This document shows positions 16,719-25,288 of a DNA stretch of 64,000 bases, in pieces. This DNA is from Gammaproteobacteria bacterium (GTDB taxonomy: Bacteria; Pseudomonadota; Gammaproteobacteria; GRL18), in NCBI GenBank assembly GCA_015488755.1, contig WFNB01000069.1:1-64000 (forward strand), read 5' to 3'. The translations under genes and the position numbers were made by a program. Under the pieces are notes generated by a model, which searched no databases, was not told the DNA's origin, and saw only the letters and a list, made by a program, of their open reading frames with translations. Numbering within the stretch: position 1 is the stretch's first letter; the number at the start of each line of letters is the position of its first letter.

Positions 16719-17945
16719 CTATTTTTCTACAGGCAAGTTATGAGCTTTAATTTCATTAATTAAATAACTCAGCTTTTCCTGTAATATATTCTCATTAAGT
16801 AATGCTTTTTGGACATCACCTTTATTACCCCGACTACCATGTGCAATATTATTGCGTAAATTTTTTAATAATTTATAATCTTTTGATTCCTGTGATTGTT
16901 GCTGATATATTTTTTGTTCATACCCTTTTCGTGCTTCTTCCCGACTGTCAAACTTGCTAACATCCGCCCCCGTTTGTTGACAAAGGCGGGTTAGGACTGC
17001 TTCATAAGCATATAATGTCGCACGAAGGTAATCCCTCTGCTCCAGCGAACGTTGTGCTAATTTAATTTGTTTTTCAAATTGTTTGTTTTCAGCCACCCAA
17101 TTCAAGCGTTCTTTTATAATAGGGAGAAGCAATTGAGTTTCTGGTGAGAGTGTGGCTTTTCCTTCTAAAGAAGGGAGCACTTTACGTAATTTTCCCGTTG
17201 CTTCACCGACATTAAGAACATTCTCATAATAGGCCGCTTCTCTCAGGTTGGTACAAATTGTTTGATCCAATCCTGATGATCCCAGCATTGGAATAAATGA
17301 GCCATAATTACCGTCTTGGTTAAATTTAGAAAGTGCCTGTATTCCCTCTGAAATACGAAGTAAGCCAGTCAGATTAATAACCGATGCACTACCCGTCTCC
17401 GTATCAAAACTGCCATACCAAATACCTTCTATTGAGGCATGACGGATCTGTTGAAGGTAAAGGGCAGCCAGAAGAGACAACATCGGTAGGTGGCGAAATC
17501 CATGAGTAATGTCCAGATGAACGGTTTCATCATCCTTTACTTCATTGGCCATAATTTGTAGTAATTCGATTTGTTCTATTTCATTTTTACAGTAAGGGAT
17601 GATTTTAAGTTCAATTTGGTAATCAAGCTTGGCGCTAAGTAAATGTTGAATTTTATTCAGATAGGCCTGCGTAACCGACTGTTGTTCGACTAAGTCTGCC
17701 AGCTCAAGACGTTCCTGTTCATAAGCACCACCAAAATCAATATCCAGTTCAAATAAATGATCCCACATACTACCTGAGGTACCAAGAATAACCACACGTT
17801 TGCTTTTGAGTCTTTGTTGTAATGACCAACCAAAAAAAGCAACCGATTCTGTTTTAAAACCATCATCAAATTCGTAAACGGTCGTACGATATCCTGAATC
17901 TGTATTGGGTACTCTGCCAAGAAGAGTAATTAATAAGTCTGACAT
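16719..17945 (-). CDS. csx1: CARF-HEPN ancillary RNase of the Csx1/TM1812 (DxTHG) family
   Basis: The 408-residue protein has a CARF domain with ILGTSGSMWDHL (53-64) and the diagnostic DITHGFRH (145-152), the loop that binds cyclic oligoadenylate in DxTHG-type Csx1 proteins. A C-terminal HEPN domain carries RNNIAH (R364 to H369), the R-X4-H ribonuclease site. Both key elements are intact. After Cas10 senses target RNA, cyclic oligoadenylate would turn on RNA cleavage. It is the last gene of the leftward cas operon, 41 bp after cas6. Three CARF proteins are present in the window, so this is one of several outputs of the same signal. Confidence 0.92.
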   Translation of the reverse strand: MSDLLITLLGRVPNTDSGYRTTVYEFDDGFKTESVAFFGWSLQQRLKSKRVVILGTSGSMWDHLFELDIDFGGAYEQERLELADLVEQQSVTQAYLNKIQHLLSAKLDYQIELKIIPYCKNEIEQIELLQIMANEVKDDETVHLDITHGFRHLPMLSLLAALYLQQIRHASIEGIWYGSFDTETGSASVINLTGLLRISEGIQALSKFNQDGNYGSFIPMLGSSGLDQTICTNLREAAYYENVLNVGEATGKLRKVLPSLEGKATLSPETQLLLPIIKERLNWVAENKQFEKQIKLAQRSLEQRDYLRATLYAYEAVLTRLCQQTGADVSKFDSREEARKGYEQKIYQQQSQESKDYKLLKNLRNNIAHGSRGNKGDVQKALLNENILQEKLSYLINEIKAHNLPVEK

Positions 17946-17986
17946 TTATTTTTTTCCTATTTAACAAATAAAAGGATGGACACTAA

Positions 17987-18871
17987 TTAATGTATCAATT
18001 GGTATTTTCCAAGTCCAAAAGTGGTTTTACCACCCAGATGCAATTGCTCACCCAAAATAAGCAGTGGTAGTGCCTGAGATATTTCTCCATAGTAACTCAC
18101 TTGCCCTTTGAGCCCACCAAAAGGTAAATTGCTTTGCTCTTTTTTTGAAAAACGTTGCCAGTCTTCAAAGTAGCAATGACTGGTGGTTTCACAATGACTG
18201 ATACGAGGTCTTTGCGCATAAAGATCATTAAGTAAATCTTGATTATCAGTGACCCAAAAACGACTCAATTGTGTTAATCGCCTCAGTATGGCATTTATCC
18301 AGAACTCAAGAGGGGGTGCCTGTTTTTTAACAACCTGACCATTGTATTTAAGTCGCATAGGGGTGCTGATAGCCAGTGCTAATTCTATGCGGTTTAACTC
18401 AGGCATTTCATCCAGTTTATTAACCAGATAGTGTTCCAAAGTTAAAACGTGTGCGCCCGTTTTTAATCCATTAGCGGTTATAGTGCTAATACTGATGACT
18501 TTAAAGGGGGTGCGCATGGAACCCAGCCCCATTTTTTCCCCCAATTTAAGTGCAATAACAATAGGGTCGATGAGTTTAGTGGCATCACCAAACAAGCTGA
18601 TTTCAAAGCTGAATAATTCGCCTTGATGCCAGTGGGTTTTGTGATCATCTGATGGACAAATCAAATAGGGTTTAGGTTGCTGAGCTGAATGTTCGCCATA
18701 GCAGATAAAAAAGGCCTGCTCATCGGCTTGTTTGAGTGCATGACCAAACCAACCATGTAACATCGAGCCTTTGAAGGCGGGAAATACTGTATCCTGCTCA
18801 AGTTGAATGAAGACTTTCAACTTGAGCAGTTTAAAGTTAGAGGCTAAATGATAGAGGGCTAAATTATTCAT
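17987..18871 (-). CDS. cas6: Cas6 pre-crRNA processing endoribonuclease
   Basis: The 294-residue RAMP protein has the Cas6 layout. FPAFKGSMLHGWFGHAL at the N-terminus marks the first ferredoxin-like fold. The C-terminal part has LPFGGLKGQVSYYG and ends with the glycine-rich GKTTFGLGKYQL loop that contacts RNA. Cas6 cuts the repeat in the array transcript to leave an 8-nt 5' handle. The catalytic His cannot be placed confidently by eye, though several His residues are near the N-terminus. Its start overlaps the end of the upstream Cas7-insertion gene by 8 bp, so they are coupled. It is the only processing enzyme in the window. Confidence 0.85.
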   Translation of the reverse strand: MNNLALYHLASNFKLLKLKVFIQLEQDTVFPAFKGSMLHGWFGHALKQADEQAFFICYGEHSAQQPKPYLICPSDDHKTHWHQGELFSFEISLFGDATKLIDPIVIALKLGEKMGLGSMRTPFKVISISTITANGLKTGAHVLTLEHYLVNKLDEMPELNRIELALAISTPMRLKYNGQVVKKQAPPLEFWINAILRRLTQLSRFWVTDNQDLLNDLYAQRPRISHCETTSHCYFEDWQRFSKKEQSNLPFGGLKGQVSYYGEISQALPLLILGEQLHLGGKTTFGLGKYQLIH

Positions 18872-21101
18872 CTAATTTCTTTCTCAGGTATTTAATGGCT
18901 TTATCTGTCTCTTTTTTAGACACGGTTATTTGACTGTATATATCCAATAAAGTGTTGGCTTCCTGTTGGGTTAGTGTTAGTTCTTTTAACTCTTTGAAAA
19001 TAAATCGCAAGTCTTTTGCCTTATTTTTCAGATCCGTTTTAGTTAATGAGTCTTGAGCCTTAACAATGAGGGACAAAAGTGATTTATTTTTTTCATAGGG
19101 TGATAAATTAGACTCTTGAGCTTTTATCAAGGATTTAGACTGTCTTTCTATTTGTTTTTTATCCCATCTGGAACCCTCGTTCAACAAATGACTTAAACGA
19201 CCTTTTCCAAAAGCAGGACTGACACAAAACTCTTCATAATTTGAATCCGTGCGTTCAAGATTATTAAATGGTTCCAAAATAGCACCTGAGTTTTTGGCAT
19301 TTTGATAGTCTTTGTTATCAATCGACATGTAACGGGTATCCACATCATAATTTGCCTGCATATTTGCCAAAGCATGTAAATATTTTATCTGAGGGCTGTT
19401 ACTCCATTGACCATCAAAGGGATAAGCGTTTTCCATTTTTTCTGTAAATTTGTTCATAAACTCATTTTCATCGAATGACGCAGAGGATTCCTTATTACAT
19501 TTCAGTATCATCAAATTAGAGGTGAGCTGTACGGCACCGGCACCATAAGGTTTACCATGACCTAAGCTATGATAAGAGTCTCTATTACCTCCCAACTGTA
19601 TCACCCATAGTAAAGCGCCAAGCTCTTCTGCTTTTAAATTATGAAAAACAATTTTTCCTGAAAATTCACTATCCACCGGTGCAAGTTCCATCTTGCTGGA
19701 TACGTTGCTTTTATCAGACAAATCAGATTGAGTTAATTTGTCAAATTTAGGTTCTTTGTTGATGTATCGTTTACGACCCGCCGGAGCCGTTTTATCATCA
19801 TAATCATTAAATTTTTTATCTTTTGAAAGTTTAGGATTTTGTTCCAGATACGCCGGATAAAAAGTGGGTTTGGCACCATTTAAAACCAGTGAATTGGATT
19901 CATATAAACTATTTTTTGTACTGTCGCTAGTAGTAGCGTCAGTAAATGCCACTCGACTTTTTAAACTAAGTCCTTCATCTCTTAGAGTTCCAAAAATTAA
20001 TTCAGCCATATCAAAACAAGAGTCTGCCTGATTGGCTTTGTTTTGACCTTTGACTAAATCACCAATAGAATATTTATAACTCACTCTGGGCATTTTTGCC
20101 AAACCAAGAGAATCAAATTGATTACCTACCTTGCTCAGTAAAGCAAAAACTGGAATACCTAATTCATTATTTTGCTTTTCAATATAATAATCGATTACTT
20201 TTACCTTTTTTTCCCTTACTTTTATTTCGTTTTGATGTGCTGAGAAGAAGCTGTTAACTATTTTTGTGTGAACATTTTGTACTTCCTTTTCTTCATCATA
20301 GAAAATATAACTAAAGTTTGTTCTATCTTTAACCGTTCTTTTATCAGAGTCTGTTTTATCCTCTGCTTTAACAAAATTATTATTTTTATCTTTTATAGGT
20401 ACCAAAGGACGATAGCTTGAAAAAATAACATACCCTTCGTGTTTTTTCTTATGGCCAAAATTTATTGCTCTAAGCGTATCTAAATCATTTCCACTATCTA
20501 TTTTAAATTTTCTTTTTTCTTCATCAAAAGAAATCAACTGGTTTAAATCAAATTTTTTATAACTACTTATTGCATTATATCCATGTTGACTATTATTAAT
20601 ATTCAATTTTTTAAAATCATTAAATTCATCATGAAATAGTTTAGTATGTCTGCACTTTCTTAATGTCCACATAGACTTTTGAGCATCAAACTTTAGCCAA
20701 CATGCTTGTACCTCATTATCATTTAATATTGATTTATAATTTGAATTCGTAAAATCTCTATAAAAAAGTTGACTTTCATCAACGGCTGATAGTTTAGAAA
20801 AACTAACAATTTCCAACACACTACGCAACATGCCTTTCATACTTGAGCCTGGGATCACGGGATTGCCCTGTGGATCTTTTGCCCATTTGACCAGTGCTGG
20901 TTGCCCTATCCTTTGAACTTGCTCACCACCAACACACAAGGGGGTTACATTGGTCAATATATAATCAATCACACCACTATAGCCATCTTCAAAAGGGTGA
21001 TCATGACTGACTAAATGTGCCCACTCAGGCATATAAACCCACTTCGACAAAGGAACAAAGTGATAAGGAGCATGGACTTCCTGTTGACTGCTATAGTTCA
21101 T
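18864..21101 (-). CDS. TIGR03986-type RAMP protein, Cas7-insertion subunit of a type III-D complex
   Basis: The 745-residue protein opens with a RAMP/Cas7 fold. DYILTNVTPLCVGG is the first strand, and GNPVIPGSSMKGMLRSVLE is the classic RAMP IPGSSLKG motif. SLGHGKPYGAGAVQL near 515 is the glycine-rich loop that closes the fold. Between them is a long charged insertion (about 130-420). This layout matches the TIGR03986 family, which is the Cas7-with-insertion subunit of type III-D complexes. It would coat crRNA and may cut target RNA. The Lys-rich C-terminal 150 residues look helical. It overlaps cas6 and follows csx19 by 2 bp. The family call is good; the catalytic Asp was not located. Confidence 0.82.
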   Translation of the reverse strand: MNYSSQQEVHAPYHFVPLSKWVYMPEWAHLVSHDHPFEDGYSGVIDYILTNVTPLCVGGEQVQRIGQPALVKWAKDPQGNPVIPGSSMKGMLRSVLEIVSFSKLSAVDESQLFYRDFTNSNYKSILNDNEVQACWLKFDAQKSMWTLRKCRHTKLFHDEFNDFKKLNINNSQHGYNAISSYKKFDLNQLISFDEEKRKFKIDSGNDLDTLRAINFGHKKKHEGYVIFSSYRPLVPIKDKNNNFVKAEDKTDSDKRTVKDRTNFSYIFYDEEKEVQNVHTKIVNSFFSAHQNEIKVREKKVKVIDYYIEKQNNELGIPVFALLSKVGNQFDSLGLAKMPRVSYKYSIGDLVKGQNKANQADSCFDMAELIFGTLRDEGLSLKSRVAFTDATTSDSTKNSLYESNSLVLNGAKPTFYPAYLEQNPKLSKDKKFNDYDDKTAPAGRKRYINKEPKFDKLTQSDLSDKSNVSSKMELAPVDSEFSGKIVFHNLKAEELGALLWVIQLGGNRDSYHSLGHGKPYGAGAVQLTSNLMILKCNKESSASFDENEFMNKFTEKMENAYPFDGQWSNSPQIKYLHALANMQANYDVDTRYMSIDNKDYQNAKNSGAILEPFNNLERTDSNYEEFCVSPAFGKGRLSHLLNEGSRWDKKQIERQSKSLIKAQESNLSPYEKNKSLLSLIVKAQDSLTKTDLKNKAKDLRFIFKELKELTLTQQEANTLLDIYSQITVSKKETDKAIKYLRKKLDE

Positions 21102-21103
21102 GA

Positions 21104-21637
21104 TTATTCACCTCCTTTACTGGATTGTTCGATATCTTCAGCTTGTGTAAAGCCTATAAATTGCTGGGCTAAAGGTAACCATCGTCCTTTTTGTGTACCT
21201 TCTTCTGCCTGTTGCCACCAAAGGCGATAACGGCAGGCATTAGCATCAGTCTGGCTTTTTAACTCTGGGCGAAGATAGAGTATTTGTTCTGTATTGACTA
21301 TGGTGGATTGTTGGCTTTCTGTGGTAATAAAGCGGGTCAGGACATAGCAATCATCCTGAAGCAGTTTAACACTTAAACTGTGCTCGCCATTACTCCACTC
21401 ACCTTCCAGAATAAAATCCTGCTCAGGGGCAACGTTATTAATCTCCAGTCGATTACGAAACATGACCCAACCCGCATTAGCATTGAATTCACGGATTTGT
21501 GTGCAGACCTCTGACAAATTAATTTCCTGAGCAGTGATTTCCAGTGACACGGCATTTAATTGGGGTAAACGATTACCCACCAAACGAGGGTCTTGCGCAC
21601 TTTTTTGTTGTAGTTGTTGATAATTGGTGAAACTCAT
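21104..21637 (-). CDS. csx19: Csx19 (TIGR03984-type) subunit of the type III-D complex
   Basis: The 177-residue protein has no catalytic motif. It is recognised by place and features: a small acidic protein between two large RAMP genes of a III-D operon, with AGWVMFRNRLEI in its first half and CRYRLWWQQAEEGTQKGRWLP in the second, as in TIGR03984/Csx19 proteins. In described III-Dv complexes Csx19 is a structural accessory subunit near the crRNA 5' region. It overlaps the upstream double-Cas7 gene by 4 bp and is 2 bp from the next, so all three are coupled. The family call is mainly contextual. Confidence 0.72.
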   Translation of the reverse strand: MSFTNYQQLQQKSAQDPRLVGNRLPQLNAVSLEITAQEINLSEVCTQIREFNANAGWVMFRNRLEINNVAPEQDFILEGEWSNGEHSLSVKLLQDDCYVLTRFITTESQQSTIVNTEQILYLRPELKSQTDANACRYRLWWQQAEEGTQKGRWLPLAQQFIGFTQAEDIEQSSKGGE

Positions 21638-23046
21638 ACTGAGATCTCCTGCATTACGTCTTTTGTTTTAATCAATTCTGGCTTCAGTTGCCATTTTTTA
21701 TTGGCATCCGCCATCACCAGCGAGTTACCTCGCCCACTGCCCGCACCAATAGGTAACAGGCCAATTTTTAGGTCTTCGAGGGTATCCAATAGGGCTTGCT
21801 TTAACTCAGGACTGAGTACATGCTGTTTTTCTAGTGATAATTTAAGCATAAATTCAGGTTGATAGAGCAATTCTTCGGTATAAAGTGCTCCTTTACGCAC
21901 TCCGCCTGTGAAACGATCAATCGAATTATGAGTGCGTAACACGGTATTCGTATACTGAATTTGACAATCACTGACTCGCAGTTTTCCAGCAACACTGTTT
22001 TGGTGCTCATCACTGTCGGCATAGCCAAAAAGTTCTTTTAATTCAACAGGTCGTTCTTGCCATTGTTCATGACTGGCCTGTTCCATAGTTTCTGCCCAGT
22101 TGCCTTTATGTCGGCGCAAATGATAGGCAACACGATGTGCTAATATACCTTTTATACTGCTACCACAAAGAACCGCTTTTGGTTTGCCTAAGCTCGCACG
22201 GTTATTTTTCCAGTCAACTTTTGGCTCAGAATAGCTAATAATTCCAACACTGCCTTGTGTTTCTTGCCGACCCAGCCGTTCTGTGCCAAGACCACAGCGC
22301 CAATTATCCAGAGCTTTTATGGGTAATTGAGCAAAGAGATTATGGGTACATTGATTCAATACGTCTAACTGTCCTTTGGGTAATTGTTTGTTTTGCCTTA
22401 GAGTCTGCCAGCGCTTACCTGCTTGCGGGTTATTGTTTAGCTCAATCATTTCTGACTCACTGGCAATCACTTTAATTTGTCCTAAGCCATTACGGGTACT
22501 AGAACCAAAGGCAAATTCAGGCTGTAACCAAAGTTCGAGTAATTGTTGCCATTCTGTCTGGTTTAAGGTGCTCTTTTCTCGTGCGGTATTCCAATGCAGA
22601 TCCAGTGAAAATCGTAAACCGGCAGGTAATAACAATTGATCAAACTTACCTGTTTCTCGTGCCACTCCTCGATCATTGATGGCAACGCGCTCACGATGCA
22701 TAAGACGTGCCTGTAACAGCAAATTCAGCAAACTGTCTTTTTCCAACTCTGTTCTTGGCGTTAGGCTCATCACGGGTTGATTGCGACTATTATGCACAAC
22801 GGCATTGCTGATGGTTATGGAAGAGCTTTGTTCTGTAGTTCCAAACCATTTTTGATAGAAGTCGTCATCAAAGTGATTTTGAGTGATATGCCCCCAAACG
22901 CCGGCAATAGCTGACGCAGGTATATAGGGTAGATCATTGGCATCACGGGCGAGTTGTGTATCAAAACCGGCTTCACGATGGCCACTATTTATCGCCATAG
23001 GGCTTGTGGTTTCAATGACTAGTCGGGTGTAATTGATCTGGCTCAT
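21634..23046 (-). CDS. Double RAMP protein (Cas7-2x) of the type III-D complex
   Basis: The 470-residue protein contains two Cas7-type RAMP folds in tandem. The first shows SPMAINSGHREAGFDT, then LPYIPASAIAGVWGH and FGSSTRNGLGQIKV, the glycine-rich loop near 200. The second shows KAVLCGSSIKGILAHRVAYH near 290 and ends in IGLLPIGAGSGRGNSLV near 440. Each fold binds a stretch of crRNA, and Cas7 subunits of type III carry an Asp that cuts target RNA every six bases; D29 in the first fold is a candidate. It overlaps Csx10 by 4 bp upstream and Csx19 by 4 bp downstream. The duplication matches the Cas7-2x subunit of III-Dv systems. Confidence 0.82.
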   Translation of the reverse strand: MSQINYTRLVIETTSPMAINSGHREAGFDTQLARDANDLPYIPASAIAGVWGHITQNHFDDDFYQKWFGTTEQSSSITISNAVVHNSRNQPVMSLTPRTELEKDSLLNLLLQARLMHRERVAINDRGVARETGKFDQLLLPAGLRFSLDLHWNTAREKSTLNQTEWQQLLELWLQPEFAFGSSTRNGLGQIKVIASESEMIELNNNPQAGKRWQTLRQNKQLPKGQLDVLNQCTHNLFAQLPIKALDNWRCGLGTERLGRQETQGSVGIISYSEPKVDWKNNRASLGKPKAVLCGSSIKGILAHRVAYHLRRHKGNWAETMEQASHEQWQERPVELKELFGYADSDEHQNSVAGKLRVSDCQIQYTNTVLRTHNSIDRFTGGVRKGALYTEELLYQPEFMLKLSLEKQHVLSPELKQALLDTLEDLKIGLLPIGAGSGRGNSLVMADANKKWQLKPELIKTKDVMQEISV

Positions 23047-24668
23047 TGAGTTACCTCCTGCTTGTTATTCTCTTTGTCCTTAGCGGCATCAATTTTTAAT
23101 TCTTGTTTTATGGTTTTTAAGTCTTTAGCCGTTGATAGATCGTAACGACATAATTTATCCAGTAAGGAACGCATGGTGAGTAACTCTGTCGTGTTTAACG
23201 TTGAGCGGATAAAGTCAGCAAAGCTGGTGAGATTATTGCCTTCACTCCATTGGATACCCCACCCCAATTCATCATTTTTTGCTTTGCAGATGGCATTATC
23301 ACCATCAAAAACACCTTGTATCCAATTGGGTGAATTATTATTACGAACCCTATCGCTGATACGTTGCCATTGATGAGAAGATGGCCCTGCTTCATTGGAT
23401 GGGTAGATGTTGTTATAGCTACGAGCATTGGAGTAAGCATAAATAATTTTTTTCAGTAAAACGTTAACCTCTTGTGTTCGAGTCTCTAAATCTTCTTCAG
23501 CTTTAATTTTATCGTTTAACCAACGAGTCAGAGAGGAATCTGTATTTTTGCCTTTATAATTTTTTGGTCGCCCTTGGGGCTTGCCTTTGTCATTCTCTTT
23601 GATCTCTAAAGTGACAGCAGAAAATAAGGCTTTATCGGATAGTTCTGGTATAAATGCCCAATGAGGATTTACATCAATCCAGCCCAGACCTTGTTGACGA
23701 TTGCGACCCATTCCATTATTTCGTAAGTCTTTCAATACTTCAGCATCCGCTGCTGTGTGTAAGTCATAAACCAACACAGAGCCTTTAGTGATCAAGAGCT
23801 GTTCACTATCCAACCCCATGCGCTTTTGGTTAAAACGACTGATGCGTGAGCTACGGATAAAGCTGAGTTGTCGATTTAATGTACCTTGCAGTTTATTGTT
23901 GATGCTGGATAATTCGGGAGTAAAGGTGGCTAAGCCCATTTCATTAAGCATTTCACAATCACTTAAACACCAGAGGACTAAGGTTTTAGGATCGGTTTTA
24001 ATGGGGTCAGGGGGGGATGATGCTTTGATTATTTGTACTTTGACTCGTCCAAATTCACTATTACGTGAACGTCCAATGCGCATTGTACCTTGCAAGCTTT
24101 GTTTAAATTTATCAAACAAATTCTGATCAGAACTTTCTATCCAGCCAGAAAATTTTTGACCCGCATCAATGTGTGCATAAGAGAAGAGTTGCCCTTCTTT
24201 GGCTTTACCAATTTTGCTGTCAATGGCTGTTTTTGTTGCAACAGACTGGGTGACTTTAGCACTGTCTCTAGTCGAGTTAAAGTAGCCGTCTCGACACTGC
24301 TTAAACTGTTTGTTAGTGTTAGCCTCACTATCACGATTAAATGTATTACAAGCATGGTTGCTTATAATTTTAGAATTAAAATGATCGTTACTGATGGCAT
24401 TTTTACCTTTTTCATAATGCCAGCTTGCCGGAACAGGTAAGCAAAGTTGATTATTAATAACAGGATAGACTGGACTAAAACGAACATGACCACTATGAAA
24501 AGCATTCCAGCTTTCTTCTGGAGTCAGATGAGGATAATGTTCTGCTGCCAAAGCACCTAGAATAGCACTACCAGGAATATAATCTAATGAACCATGATTA
24601 TTAGCACTGGCATTATTGACACTCACAATAACGGGGTCAACTGTGGTTAATTGATAATAGACACGCAT
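23043..24668 (-). CDS. csx10: Csx10, Cas5-like RAMP with a helical, possibly Cas11-like tail
   Basis: The 541-residue protein has the Csx10 layout of type III-D. YYQLTTVDPVIVS is the first strand and LDYIPGSAILGALAAEHY the RAMP motif. RIGRSRNSEFGRVKV near 200 and MGRNRQQGLGWIDVN near 335 are glycine-rich loops. It takes the Cas5 place, capping the crRNA 5' handle. Residues 380-540 are charged and largely helical, with no RAMP motif; in III-Dv the Cas11 small subunit is fused to Cas5, so this tail may do that work. That is inference. It overlaps Cas7 by one base upstream. No separate csm2/cas11 gene is seen. Confidence 0.82.
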   Translation of the reverse strand: MRVYYQLTTVDPVIVSVNNASANNHGSLDYIPGSAILGALAAEHYPHLTPEESWNAFHSGHVRFSPVYPVINNQLCLPVPASWHYEKGKNAISNDHFNSKIISNHACNTFNRDSEANTNKQFKQCRDGYFNSTRDSAKVTQSVATKTAIDSKIGKAKEGQLFSYAHIDAGQKFSGWIESSDQNLFDKFKQSLQGTMRIGRSRNSEFGRVKVQIIKASSPPDPIKTDPKTLVLWCLSDCEMLNEMGLATFTPELSSINNKLQGTLNRQLSFIRSSRISRFNQKRMGLDSEQLLITKGSVLVYDLHTAADAEVLKDLRNNGMGRNRQQGLGWIDVNPHWAFIPELSDKALFSAVTLEIKENDKGKPQGRPKNYKGKNTDSSLTRWLNDKIKAEEDLETRTQEVNVLLKKIIYAYSNARSYNNIYPSNEAGPSSHQWQRISDRVRNNNSPNWIQGVFDGDNAICKAKNDELGWGIQWSEGNNLTSFADFIRSTLNTTELLTMRSLLDKLCRYDLSTAKDLKTIKQELKIDAAKDKENNKQEVTQ

Positions 24669-25288
24669 TAGTGTTTTCCTCCTTTTTTTGCATCTTTTTT
24701 AATAGATACATAAACCTTGCCCAGTCCCCTATGGCGTTTGGCACCTAATTCAGTGATTAAGGGTACAATTTGTTCCAAATAAGAAAAGAAGTTTTGTTCC
24801 AGTTTTGGGTTTTCTTTTAATACCGGATAATTTGAATTCAAATTCAGTTCAGCGGTTAATAACATGGGCACTGTCACTTCCATAGAACGTAAACTTGACT
24901 CACTGGCAACACCACTCTTATGATCAATGGCTGTAAATTGTAAAACTCGGTATAAGTATTTGCTGGTCGTTTTATTTTCTTTAAAAAAAGTTTGCTCATT
25001 TAAAGAAAGGCTGGCACTTGACAGTTGCAGTGCACCTTGTGATGTTAGCCCTTCTCTATTTTCATTACCAAAAATAATATTCAGCAAGTCTGTTTCATCA
25101 TCAAACCACTTGTTATCTATTGCTGTAGTAAAAGCATGACGTAATAAGCCTTTGATACTTTTACCTGGAATATAAGGTAAATTGTTGTTGTCTTTTAAAA
25201 CTAAAGCGTCCGCATAAGCACCTGATTCTTTGCCATTACCAATATGCCAGTCACTTTGGATGTCAAAATTTAATTGATAATGATTCAT
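24668..25288 (-). CDS. Single Cas7 (Csm3-like) RAMP protein
   Basis: The 206-residue protein is one Cas7/Csm3-type RAMP fold: FDIQSDWHIGNGKESGAYAD near the start, LPYIPGKSIKGLLRHAF as the RAMP motif (38-54), and GAKRHRGLGKVYVSI as the closing glycine-rich loop. Csm3 proteins form the backbone that holds crRNA and cleave target RNA through an Asp in the first loop; D26 is a candidate. The start overlaps the cas10 stop by 4 bp, and the stop shares a base with the csx10 start. In III-Dv this unit is fused to Cas5-Cas11. Here it is a free protein with intact start and stop. Confidence 0.85.
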   Translation of the reverse strand: MNHYQLNFDIQSDWHIGNGKESGAYADALVLKDNNNLPYIPGKSIKGLLRHAFTTAIDNKWFDDETDLLNIIFGNENREGLTSQGALQLSSASLSLNEQTFFKENKTTSKYLYRVLQFTAIDHKSGVASESSLRSMEVTVPMLLTAELNLNSNYPVLKENPKLEQNFFSYLEQIVPLITELGAKRHRGLGKVYVSIKKDAKKGGKH